A stretch of DNA of 64,000 bases from Platycnemis pennipes (taxonomy: Eukaryota > Arthropoda > Insecta > Odonata > Platycnemididae). Shown here piece by piece: positions 53,746 to 64,000 of this stretch (position 1 is the stretch's first letter; the number at the start of each line of letters is the position of its first letter). The stretch covers positions 123,090,133 to 123,154,132 of the forward strand of contig OW121853.1 of the NCBI GenBank assembly GCA_933228895.1. The letters run 5' to 3'. The notes below the pieces were generated by a model. It did not search any database, had not been told where the DNA came from, and worked only from the letters and a program-made list of their open reading frames with translations. The position numbers and the translations under genes were made by a program.

Positions 53746-54384
53746 AATGCACTGTAGGAGGCATCGCAGCTTATTTGATAAGCCAGCGGCCATCTTGGTT
53801 GGTCGCACGAGATATGGGCTTGCTGTTCGCCATACTCGTGCGGATATAGCTGTTTCAGCACGCGGCAGAGCTTAGTACATACAATATTTGAATACGTTTT
53901 TTTTAACCCACTCCATTATTCAATCGTCATTCATTTCACTCCTGGTAAGATGAATGATGGGAAGCATTTTAAAAATACGTCATAGAAACAGAGAAAAGTG
54001 CGCGAGCACGTCAACAACCACCAAATATGTAGTTTATAAAGATTAACTAAAATAATAACGTGCAATATTCCACATTAAGTTAAAATTTTATTTTGAGGAA
54101 AATTCACGTTATTATTTCAGTGTGTAACATTCCACTCGATTTCACAATGATCCTTGAATTTTATAAACAGATTAAATTCGGACCAATATTTATCAATAAA
54201 ATAAACTCTCCCAGGAAAATAAAATACAGTAATACTGCCTTAAATAGCCATAAAAAGATTAACTGGTGCAGCTGCTATGAAATTTAGGTCCGATTTCTTT
54301 GGTATTGACGTTTTAATACTATACCCATTAAATACCCATATGCTAGCATGCCGTTGCCTCCTACACTACACTAACACCATATAT
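53746..54384. other. No gene recognised
   Basis: AT-rich; no ORF or repeat supported. Confidence 0.45.
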
Positions 54385-55123
54385 GCTGCATAGGAGAGAG
54401 ATAGGTAGGGGAAATAGTCTAGAGTATTATTTAGTGCATGATGCATGTCTTACCCCTTAAATACTGTAGACACTGACAATCAAATTGCATGAGACAATAT
54501 AGTTGCTAGTTTGCATGTTAGTAGTGCATGCCTGGTGATCTTCACCCCCTGCCACACACCCTCGCGGTGGCTTGCAGGGTATCGTATAGATGTAGATGAA
54601 GATGCTATAACCTCCTACACAGTATATGGGATCCCTATGAAATGGCCTAAATAATGAACTTGAACGTGTGCAGTGAAGATCGGCAAAATTTGTAAAGGGA
54701 CGGTACAATAATTATATTAGCGTAACCAGTGAATTAAACGAATTAAAATGGGAATCATTGTCGGATCGCAAATTTAATTAAATCGAAAACAAAATCAGAG
54801 AAAATGATTGCCGAACTGACAGATTCAAAGTGTCCTTTTTTCCTTGTACAATTAGGGATATGAATAACGGTAAATATATCCAATACGAGTGTAGCAATGG
54901 ATAGCATATGTAGCTGCATGTTGGAAGGACTTAAAGTAACCCAACTAACGGAATGTTTTTGCATGTTTGCTTTGCTATTTTTATATTTTTTTAAATAGAG
55001 AAGTTTAGAACAGTATATAAATACTAATCCTTTTTTATGCATGATATGTAGTGCTTGTTTGGTGAGAATTCAACCACTGCCACACACCTTTGAGGTGGCT
55101 TGCAGGGTATTGTGTAGATGTAG
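54385..55123 (+). mobile_element. CR1-B tail followed by a CR1-A 3' end
   Basis: CR1-B 3' UTR and tail (54385-54598), then a CR1-A copy from TATATGGGATCCCTATGAAA (54612-55123) with an internal deletion after GGATCGCAAATTTAA. Confidence 0.88.
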
Positions 55124-55371
55124 ATAACCTCCTTGGCTCTGGCATAAACACAGCAAAATCAGAAATGATTACCGTTGCAAATACGGCAAATAAATAGGAG
55201 TATTGCAGGGGTAAGGCACAGAGGAAGGACACCAGCGGAAAAAGGCCAAGTATTCACGCCTGCATATCCTAATTATGATTTTCTGGGACTGAGCTAACCC
55301 CAAAAAGAAATGGGAAATATTTGTATACGAATGACTATGCACAGATTGCTATCCTAAGCAGGCATTCGATA

Positions 55372-55800
55372 CCAGCATGCAACTACCTATGCACTGCCTA
55401 CCTATGTACCATTGATACACATCGATATATTAACATCGATATATTTACTGCTATTCAAATTCCTAATTGTACTAGGAAAGAATGACATTATGAATCTGTG
55501 AGTTCGGCAATCAATTTCTCTAATTTTGTGATTATGGTCCAGTTCACCATAGCAAGTTGGAGTTCCTAAATATTTTAATCCATTAGTATAAATAGTATAA
55601 CAGGTGTATCAATGGATAGCACAGTTAGTTGCACGTTGGTATAAGGACTTTAAGCTAACTCAACTAACAGCATGTTTTTCCATGCTTGCTTTGCTCTTTT
55701 CGTCATTTTTTTAATTGTGAAGTTTAGACCAGAATGTAATCACCAATCCTTTTTTCATAGGATTTGTAATACATGTTTGGTGTTAATTCAGCCCTTGCTT
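55372..55800. mobile_element. Head-to-head CR1-A pair
   Basis: 55372-55572 is the inverse strand of CR1-A (3' UTR start to GTTCCTAAATATTTT) and 55590-55800 is the forward 3' UTR starting GTATCAATGGATAGCA. The two share sequence and can form a hairpin. Produced by inversion during insertion (twin priming) or by two insertions. Confidence 0.8.
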
Positions 55801-56309
55801 ATTCTACATATACACAATACCTTCCAAATGGGATGAATACAATTTCGGCGTGGAATATAATTAGGATTTCCAGTGTGCCAAATTCTGAGGGCACATCGAA
55901 ATGCCAAACCTAATATCGAACTCAATGGAATACCTACGTCCCATAAATGCCGGCAAGGAGAACTGACGAAGAACTGCACAGGATATTTCAGCGTGAAGCT
56001 ACTAAAACGTAGGTTTATAGGGGGAAAAGGAATACAACGAAATGAAACGCCGAAGAGAGATGGACAATTGTGTGCCGAAATGCGAAAGAAAATATTATCA
56101 GGCAAGAATGAAGGAAAAACGATCTCATTTCAAAATAATAAGCCAGAAAAAAATTATTGCATAATTTAATTGAGAACGGATTGAACCGCTGTGGAGAAAG
56201 TAAGTGGAAGCACATGACGTGTGCTAAGCCCTTGGATACTGAAAAGGAATCAGTATAGGGGATACGGAGAGCCTGTCTCAATAAATATCGAGATTTGCAC
56301 GAGCAAGAT
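55801..56309. other. No gene recognised
   Basis: A 98-codon Lys/Arg-rich plus-strand ORF at 55873-56169 has no family motif. Confidence 0.4.
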
Positions 56310-56530
56310 TGAGAAATTACTGCAGGAAATGAAATAGAAAATGGCAAAAGGAATCAATGATATCCCCGCATAATTGTTGAGAAATCTTAAGAAATAATAT
56401 AAGGTACGCATTATACAGAGTTAAGTATAAGAATGGTTTACGAGGAAGGAGTTTGATCGGAGGAAGTTGGAAAATTTTTTTATCCTCATCCAGGAGAAGG
56501 GAAAAGATACTGTCATTAAAACTGCAAAAA
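56310..56530 (+). pseudogene. RTE reverse-transcriptase remnant
   Basis: Reads MAKGINDIPA, stop, LLRNLKK, then EFDR..LENFF, matching KASGIDDIPAELIKNAG of the RTE at position 1 with several stops. An old internal piece. Confidence 0.7.
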
Positions 56531-56617
56531 TATTAATTTAGCTTTACATAAAGGTGCTATAAAATTAAATCTGAAGATACTGTAAAGCTACATGTCTACT
56601 AAAAGCTACAAATTATG

Positions 56618-56672
56618 TAATCATAAGTTAGCAATCCTGGGATTCTTCAATCGGATAATCTCTTCATATGGA
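56618..56672 (-). mobile_element. RTE tail fragment
   Basis: AATCATAAGTTAGCAATCCTGGGATTC followed by AATCGGATAATCTCTTCATA: the inverted RTE 3' end, with a gap. Confidence 0.65.
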
Positions 56673-56689
56673 ATAGGAAAAACACACAG

Positions 56690-56765
56690 CGATGCCCTGA
56701 GTGGTGAAGAGCCGTCCCATGTGATTCCCACGGTACTCGAACCCGTGTCCCCAGGTGACAATAAA
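56690..56765 (-). mobile_element. tRNA-like fragment
   Basis: Minus strand contains a B-box GGGTTCGAGTACC after GGGACACC-like text; no complete cloverleaf seen. Confidence 0.42.
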
Positions 56766-56773
56766 GAGAGCTT

Positions 56774-57618
56774 CATCTACATCTACATAATACCCTGCAA
56801 GCCACCATAAAGGTGAGTGGCAGGGGGTGAATTCTCACCAAACATGCACTACATATCATGCATAAAAAAGGATTAGCATTTATATACTTTTCTAAACTAC
56901 ACAATTTAAAAAAAGATAAAAATAGAAAAGCAAACTTGCAAAAACAGGGTGTTAATTGGGTTAGCTTCAAGTCCTTATACCAACATGTAGCTACCAATGT
57001 TATCCATTGCTACACTCGTACTGGATATATTTACCGTAATCCCTAATCCCCGTTAATCCCTAACTGTACCTACGTGGAAAAAATGGCATTTTGAATCTTT
57101 CAGTTCGGCAATCAATTTCTCTAATTTTGTGATCATGGTCCAGTCTACCATAGAAAGGTGGGATTCGCAAAATATTTTTAACATCATCACTGAAAATATG
57201 GTCTTGGAATTTGTTTAAGAGATTAAGTCTGAATTTCAACCTGCGACCTGACAATGATTCCCAATTTAATTCATTTAATAGACTGGTTACGCTAATAAAG
57301 TTATCGTACCCTCCCTTTACAATCTTGCCTATCTTCGCTGCACATGTTCAAGTTCCTTATTTAGACCGATTTCGTAGGGATCCCATACACTGGCAGCATA
57401 TTCCAAATGAGGTCTAACAAGGGAAAAGTAGCTGATTTCTCGTACATGATCGTCACATTTACCCAATACTCTTTTGATGAATCCCAGTTTACGATTCGCT
57501 AAACCCATTATTTCACGTATGTGTTTTCCCCCAGGAAAGATCATGTGTCAGTCTTATTCCAAGATATTTGATCGATTAAACGTTTGTTATTTCATTATTA
57601 CTTATTTTGTATGTGCTA
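56774..57618 (-). mobile_element. CR1-A LINE, 5'-truncated
   Basis: Inverted tail CATCTACATCTACATAATAC to the block KISNNE at about 57618. It includes LSWGKH-region codons (57329-57544 open) and is broken elsewhere. Confidence 0.92.
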
Positions 57619-58284
57619 GGCCAGCTTGTTGGCAGTGAGAAAATTTTGAATAAAATAATAACGATGGCAACAGGTTGCCAACCATTAGAAGACTCCTATA
57701 TCGATCTTTCGGTAAACTGGTTGACCATCAACGGGGAGATATATGTTTGGGGGGCACTTGTTTCGGGAAGAGATCAGTGGGGGGCCACTGTCCAAGAGCA
57801 AGGAATAGGATCCCAGGAATAGGAGGCGAGCACTTCACCCCGTCGCCACCGAGGCCGGCAACAGGGTTATCCATCCTTCCATTCATAATTACAAGTTCTC
57901 TACACTTCCGTGAGCTTTCTCAACCCGAAAAATCTTCGTAAAATGACTTGGCAAAAAATTTCAAATGGATGCGGATTGAGAAATCCCCTTTCGGGGATCC
58001 GCGACTCTCGGCTTTGTTCGCGAGGTCATGCGACTCACTCCGCTGGGTGGAGACGAAGATGACCAAGCGGATGCTTCGTATTTTTGCAGCTTCCCGTCAT
58101 TTTCCGCTCCGCTGCCTGCGATTTTTTTTGCGGAAAGGATAAAAAGGGATGTTCGGCGAAAGGGGGTGGAGAGGGTGTATTCGCACAAACCGCTGTGTCA
58201 CGCCCCCCTCACCTAACCCTTCCCTCTCTTTCAACTTGTCGGCGCAACAATGGAGAAGCGGAAAGGAAAGCTTGGGAAACGCTT
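57619..58284. other. No gene recognised
   Basis: Moderately GC-rich; short overlapping ORFs without motifs. Confidence 0.42.
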
Positions 58285-58400
58285 TTCACCTGTTTCAAGT
58301 TCTCTAAACGGGATATTTTCTCTTTGAGGACCCAAGTTCGAATCCCGATTGAGACAAATATTTTACAGTGGGAATCCAGATCCTAGTTGATTGTGTTACG
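58285..58400 (+). mobile_element. SINE fragment
   Basis: GAGGACCCAAGTTCGAATCC is B-box-like and is followed by GGGAATCCAGATCC and GAAGGGCACTTCAAGTT, loosely like the SINE bodies above. Confidence 0.5.
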
Positions 58401-58420
58401 AAGGGCACTTCAAGTTTACC

Positions 58421-58640
58421 TACATCTACGAGATACCCTGCAAGCCACCGCGAGGATGTGTGGAAGGGGGTGGAGATCACCAAACATGCACTATTGACAT
58501 ATAAACAAGCTACTGCATGGAAACATGCTACATAATAGGGTTACGTAGACTAGATGGTTACTATCTACATAGAAATAAAGGGATTATTGGTTGCTGAATA
58601 CATACAACATGCACTACAGAATGCTGCCTATTGCGCTCTC
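58421..58640 (-). mobile_element. CR1-B 3' end
   Basis: Inverted tail ACATCTACGAGATACCCTGC then the CR1-B 3' UTR with GTTACTATCTACATAG; no coding region. Confidence 0.82.
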
Positions 58641-59282
58641 TTATGTTACGCAGGAACAACCCAATCCCCATTTTTTCAAAGAAGAGGGAATTTTTTAGTG
58701 GGATCCCTTGGGAAAGATACAACTATAAGATCAGTCCAAACTTGAAAATGGAGCGTGACATTCATGGTTAAGAAACCAGGTCCCCAAAGAAAGATGAAGA
58801 GCGGAAGCTGGGGGTTTTATTAGAGATATTGGCGCCAAGGAGAATAAAATAGGCTAGCTGAATGGCGAGGAAGGCGCACGACGATGTTATAATATGATAG
58901 GGCAGGAAAGGAAGTTCGTGGGAGAAATTGGAAGAAGGCAACAGAAGTGGACAGAGGACGCTTTGAGAGGTGAACTAGATACGACGTGGGTGAACAGTTG
59001 TTCTGGATAGGGTGAAGTCCACCGGGTTGCGGATGTTGGGTCGACCTCTAGATATTGAAACCATACTTACGTTAATATTGTTGAAGTAATAAACTAAATA
59101 TCTAAATGCTTATTTTGATTGAGAAAAGAAAACAATGAGTTGTCATGGAGGGCGAGTTTGTTTACACAACACTTGAAATTCTCAATTAAAAAGACGACAA
59201 GATTTGTCACTAGTATAAATAAAATCTCTTGTTACCTTAATCTGTCTGTGAGTCGAGTTATTCAGCAAAGAAAATTCAATAA
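58641..59282. other. No gene recognised
   Basis: The stretch 58780-58960 has purine-rich text (GAAAGATGAAGAGCGG, ATAGGGCAGGAAAGG) loosely like a LINE coding strand, but no block could be named. Confidence 0.4.
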
Positions 59283-59360
59283 ATATGGAGAGGTTGGCCG
59301 ATAGAAGAATAGAGTGGAACGGTGCGTCAAAACAATATTAGGATTGTTGACCAATATGAA
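59283..59360 (+). mobile_element. RTE 3' tail
   Basis: GAGAGGTTGGCCGATAGAAG to TTAGGATTGTTGACCAAT: the last ~65 bp of the RTE without the GAT repeat. Confidence 0.85.
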
Positions 59361-59844
59361 AGGAATCGTGGTTTGGTTAGAATTTAAGCTAAGACACGGC
59401 TTAAATGGCTGAGGATTGGCTCGCAGGGACTGTCCACAGATAGATGTTCATTTGGTACTGATGATGACGTAGATTTACGGTCGAAAATGTCTTCTACACA
59501 AAGTCAGCAATAGCATTATCAAAATATGCAATGTAATGGATAGCAGCTACTAGTAGTTACGTCTTTCCTTTGCCTCAGCTAATCTCCCATTGCATTCAGC
59601 TTGTATCATCCATTCCTCTCCTTACTATACGAAAGTATACTCTACTCCTCCGGCACAAAGGCATTCTCCAGAAGAGCCACAAATTGCGCTATTAGCTCAG
59701 CGCTATTCCTAACGGTACGTCCAGATTCAGTCACAAGGTAGGGAGAGACTACGAGATTTTTTTAAGGTGAACTCTGAAGCCACTGGAAAATACAATACTT
59801 TCGTGAATTTTTCGTCTATGAAACAAGAATTAGCAAAGCCCAAA
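59361..59844. other. No gene recognised
   Basis: No ORF or repeat supported. Confidence 0.45.
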
Positions 59845-59990
59845 AAGAAATTGTTGTGGCAACGCCTAAATAGGGGCTTTAAGCTGAATAGAAGTTAACG
59901 CACACAATAACAGCAGTAGCGATATAGATATATCGCGCATCTCGCGACTGCCATAGCAGTCAACTGCTACGTGTAAACGCTGCTTTATGG
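59845..59990. mobile_element. MITE fragment (GTTGACTGCTATG family)
   Basis: Inverse match to 29691-29815: GCAACGCCTAAATAGGGGCT, GCGATATAGATATATCGCG, then CATAGCAGTCAACTGCTACG. The other end is missing or diverged. Confidence 0.7.
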
Positions 59991-60339
59991 TGCGCCAACA
60001 GTATAAATCGATTAAGTAATTTGGGATATGGAAGAGACGCAAAGTGTCGTCGAGTCATAAAATTGTCCCTACAATTAGTAGAAGGGAGATGGAGCTCGAA
60101 TTGCCGTCGACGGGTAAACAAAATACCATCGTGAAGCGCATTCCCACACTCGAATTCGCCTTCCCTCTCGGTCGAGAGCGGCACTACGCTCACCATAAAA
60201 AGCAGGAAATGCTGTCTAAAGCACACAAACAAATCGAGGATTCGTTGCTTGAAGAGCTGCCAAGGAGTTTTGCCTCAAATCACGCTGAAAACTCAAAATA
60301 AATCCAAACGTTATGTTCCACTTCACGCTACCATGAACG

Positions 60340-61287
60340 ATAAAGAATATTTAAATGATGACCTACAAGAAATTAAAAATTAGTGTGATACATGGCAGTT
60401 AGAACTAAATAAAAAAATTGTACTGATGAATTTTTGAAAAAAGAATAGTTATCCTCCGAGCACCTACAAAACAAGTAATAATGAATTAACAAACGTGGAA
60501 TCCATTAAATATCTCGGGATAAGACTGACACATGATCTTTCCTGGGGTAAACACATACGTGAAATAATGGGTCTAGCGAATCGTAAACTGGGATTCGTCA
60601 AAAGAGTACTGGGTAAATGTGACGATCATTCACGAGAAATCAGCTACTTTTCCCTTGTAAGACCTCATTTGGAATATGCTGCCAGTGCAAGGGATCCCTA
60701 CGAAATCGATCTAAATAATGAGCTTGAACGTGTGCAGCGAAGATCGGCAAGATATGTAAAGGGACGGTACGATAACTATATTAGCGTAACCAGCCTATTA
60801 AATGAATTAAAATGGGAATCATTGTCAGATCGCAGGTTGAAATTTAGACTTAATATCTTAAATAAATTACAAGACAATATTTTCAGTGATGACGTTAAAA
60901 ATATTTTGCGAACCCCAACTTACTATAGCAGACTGGACCATAATTAAAAAATTACAGAAAAATGGATTGCCGAACTGACAGTTTCAAATTGTCCTTTTTT
61001 CCTCGTACAATTAGGGATATGAATAACGGTAAATGTATCCAATACGAGTGTAGCAATGGATAACATTGGTGGCTGCATGTTGGTATGAGGACTTGAAGCT
61101 AACCCAACTAACAGCATGTTTTTGGATGCGTGCTTTGCTATTTTCATATTTTTTTAAATAGTGAAGTTTAGAACAGAATATAAATATTAATCCTTTTTTA
61201 TGCATGACATGTAGTGCATGTTTGGTAGGAATTCACCTCCTGCCACACACCTTTATGGTGGCTTGCAGGGTATTATGTAGATGTAGA
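60340..61287 (+). mobile_element. CR1-A LINE, 5'-truncated
   Basis: From GATAAAGAATATTTAAATGA to the tail TTATGTAGATGTAGATG. A 150-codon open frame (60495-60947) covers SIKYLGIRLTHDLSWG to NILRTPTYYSRLDHN, ending in TAA. The upstream part has stops. Confidence 0.93.
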
Positions 61288-63070
61288 TGAACCATACGTA
61301 ATTTTGCACACCAGCATTCGCACATATTATTGTTGCTTCTGCTCGGATTATGTATCCTTCCCTAAAGGGGGCGTTTACTCGTCACCCAAATCGCCTTTTT
61401 GTCACAAATTCGTTCGATAGGAACGAAAAACGATATTTCTTAAATAGAAATAAATATTATAACCGGAGCCTTTCGCTCATAAATCAAACATTAAAATAAA
61501 CAAAAGGTGACGCCCACCGAACGAGCTGCTTGAAGGATATCAACGTAATCCACCTCCAATCCTTGACTGCTTTGAGGAAGAACTGGAGGTCTGCCTGAAG
61601 AGATCCTGTCACATCCTGAAAATAACCCCAAAACACTGACAAAAAAATCCTGTCGCAACCACTTCCATTGGTAGAGTCAGCTGCAGCTGTGTGTCCCCTA
61701 TTGTGATGGGGCGAAGGAGCTTGGCGGTCTCAGTTGTGATTGGACAAAGTGAATGACGTAAGAGTCCTTTGCACGCCCACTTTTCCGAAAGGGTTAAACA
61801 CATCAGTTTTTCGCCGCTTATAACTGGAGAACGACTGCACGGATCGAAGAACAGAAAAATATGAGTCTTTTATTTGACAAACTCTACCAGATTCGGCAAC
61901 AAAAAATATGGTACACGATCCCACATTTTGCTCATACCGCCATCATAGAAGGGGAACATTGATGTTCCTGTTCAACTTTCACCCTTGGGTGCGAATATAA
62001 TCGGACAATGCGGTCATTAGGGAAATCAGGGGTAAAGAGATGAAGGTGTTTCACCAGGATCCAAAAGTCTCACTGCGTCATGAGATCACTATCATGGTAA
62101 GGAAGTGCTGAACGAATGCTCCGGATTTGTTTCCTGCATTTCTTCCAGTCTCTGGTAGGATTACTTTGGACACGTGAAGTGAATAAGTAAAATACGTCCA
62201 CTTTTGAGGTGCAAAACGAACTTTAAAATGATGGCTGTAAGAATTACCAACGTCTTAATCTATCCAGCCCCCCTCCATAGCTTTATCTGAATCCAAAAAT
62301 GAAAAAAATCAAGGAAAATCTTGGCTGGATTATCACAGTTTACGGAGGGATTTTAAGTTAGCAAGGTGTGAATAAGTAGGTAGAAAATTTGTTGTTAGCC
62401 CAAAAGACAGCACAAAAATTGTTACAAAATATACATCAGGTTAGGTTTTCCGAACATAAAACTCAGCTGTCTAATCAGATTAAGTGTCAGACAAAGCAAT
62501 GGTATTTATTTTTTGAAATATTTGGTATCAAATGAAAACGGTGAGCTCTTGCGGCTAACAGTATCTGGTGAAATGAAATGTCTCCACAAGCCGTAATAGG
62601 TAATCCTTTCTTTTGTGGAATTAAGGGGAAAGGGTCCTTTTAGGAAATGGCAACAGTACCTTTAGCAGTTTTTTTCAGATAATTTACCACATTTGGTTTA
62701 TCTTTTTATAACTATATGCAAGTGTTTATAATGTGTTAATCCATTTTAGAAGCTAAGATTTCATTAAAAAGTCACGCGGTGTCGTCTTTCTTGTAATGTC
62801 GCTGTTGCTGATCACTTTTTTGTTTCGCATGACGATCTTCGGTCGCATAAATGCGATGGAAAACATTATCCTCGCGATATAACCTTAGCTGTTGAATTAA
62901 CTAAAAACTCAAAGACTACAATTATACTCCAGATTTAAGGCCTAAGCTATTGTTTTCTCACTTTCAAGCTTGTCTCCTCTGTAAGTAGAATTTCTTGCCG
63001 TTGTAAGTAGGATTTGGTAGGATTCATTCTTCGCCCGGGAAATTCTACCGATTATTGCGTTCTTGCTTCA
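61288..63070. other. No gene recognised
   Basis: 1.8 kb. The text CCACTTCCATTGGTAGAGTC near 61660 has a weak partner in the hAT element (CCATTTCCATTGGTACAGTT near 52950). Nothing else matched. Confidence 0.42.
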
Positions 63071-63470
63071 TCCATCTACATCCACACGATACCCTGCAAG
63101 CCATCGCGAGGGTGTGTGGCAGGGGGTGAAGATCACCAAGCATGCACTACTAACATGAAAACTAGCAACTATATTGTCTCATGCAACTTGATTGCTAGTA
63201 TCTATAGTATTTAAGGGGTAAGACATGCATCATGCACTACAGAATACTCTAGAATATTTCCCCTACCTATCCATTTCCTATGCTGCCTATTCTGTTCCCT
63301 TATAGTACGGGGGAAAATGCCATTTTGAATCTATCGGTACGACAATCGATCTCTCTAATCTTATTCATCTGGTCGAATCTAGCATAATACGCTGTTTTTT
63401 TTATATATGTGCCTAACATCTTCAGTAAAGCTATCTGATTGAAATTTCTCTAATAGATTTAATCTGTACT
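63071..63470 (-). mobile_element. CR1-B 3' end
   Basis: Inverted tail CATCTACATCCACACGATAC to the C-terminal block LLEKFQSDSFTEDVRHI; very close to 25289 and 26598. Confidence 0.9.
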
Positions 63471-64000
63471 CAACATCAGTGTTTGTTTGTGCAAGTGTAT
63501 CAGTGTCCTGTGTAGAAATACAAGAAGTGTTGTGTTTATTAGCAAGACCTCCTTCAGGCTCCTTGAAGCTTGTTGCTGACCAGAAGACCTTTCTCAGGCC
63601 AGAAGAAATACTGAGGTATGTAACATAACGCAAGGCCGCCATAGTAGTTCGCGGTCGCTAGGGCAGAATCAAGAACGGGGAGTGGAGGAAGAGGAGCGAG
63701 AGCGGCACGTCGCACGAGTGAGGCGGAGATTGGTTGTAATTTTGGCTGTTTTAATGGGGGAAGGAGGAAGTTTTGGAGGTGGGAGTACCAAGTGAGAAAT
63801 GCATTGACTGGCAGGAGTGGGAAGGCGAAGTGTGGAACTGTATGGACCGATCGGTGCTGTGGCGGAGCATATGGTATTTGAGTTGATAAAGTGACGTGGA
63901 TAGTTTTGGAGGTATTGAAGATATTTTGCTATATTTCCGCCATCGGAACATGTATTGATTTGTAGCTATATGTTGTTGCATGGATGGGAGAGTATATTAT
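63471..64000. other. No gene recognised
   Basis: Purine-rich plus strand (GGGGAGTGGAGGAAGAGGAG near 63680). No supported ORF. Confidence 0.45.

Noticed and set aside
55873..56169. 98-codon Lys/Arg-rich ORF as a gene
   Set aside because: Sits between LINE remnants; no recognisable block.
1..64000. CRISPR array from the many repeated ~35-bp CR1 tails
   Set aside because: Repeats are dispersed, in both orientations and attached to LINE sequence; there are no regular spacers, and the genome is eukaryotic.

Overview
This is an animal nuclear DNA window, most likely from an arthropod. There are no operons or prokaryotic gene structures. The only host gene I can support is a neurotransmitter/amino-acid transporter of the SLC6 family, read on the minus strand. 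Two adjacent coding exons are visible, at 52305-52439 and 7054-7197. They join in the same phase (phase 1, a Gly codon split across the junction) and encode a continuous stretch of TM2-TM3 and the start of the following extracellular loop. The intron between them is about 45.1 kb. Most of the window is therefore the inside of one very large intron; the flanks are the neighbouring introns. I could not settle the exact SLC6 subtype or the species.

The introns are packed with transposable elements. (i) A CR1-like LINE dominates, with at least thirty copies or fragments in two main subfamilies (called CR1-A and CR1-B here). All share a 3' end reading CCTGCCACACACC...GGTGGCTTGCAGGGTAT followed by GTAGATG repeats. 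The best copy is at 35259-37014 (open reverse transcriptase), and a second truncated copy at 30998-31585 differs from it at about one base, so this family moved recently. (ii) An RTE-type LINE gives an almost complete ORF at 2-2752, broken by one TGA and a changed endonuclease residue, plus many 3' fragments ending in GAT repeats. (iii) Penelope-like elements occur with GIY-YIG remains and hammerhead-ribozyme-like ends. (iv) Other LINE C-terminal fragments include a fixed-length 496-bp unit present twice. (v) DNA transposons: a mariner/Tc1-type element (7663-9022), a hAT-type element with an 8-bp duplication (52658-53469), a Tigger-like element, and several inverted-repeat MITE families with TTA or TAA duplications. 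(vi) tRNA-derived SINEs.

Layout: 0-7 kb RTE and LINE fragments; 7.05-7.2 kb SLC6 exon; 7.6-9 kb mariner; 9.7-10.6 kb RTE 3' ends; 12.4-13.5 kb and 15.7-17.2 kb two stacks of insertions three levels deep; 17-25 kb MITEs and an old long CR1; 26-31 kb mostly unrecognised DNA with a CpG-rich patch; 31-41 kb MITEs and a CR1 cluster; 41-51 kb SINE/CR1/RTE mixture; 51-54 kb CR1-B, SLC6 exon, then hAT inside a MITE; 54-64 kb CR1 copies and unrecognised DNA.

No CRISPR array, rRNA, true tRNA gene, or second host protein gene could be supported. The value of the window is in the transporter gene structure and in insertion nests whose order is fixed by intact target-site duplications.
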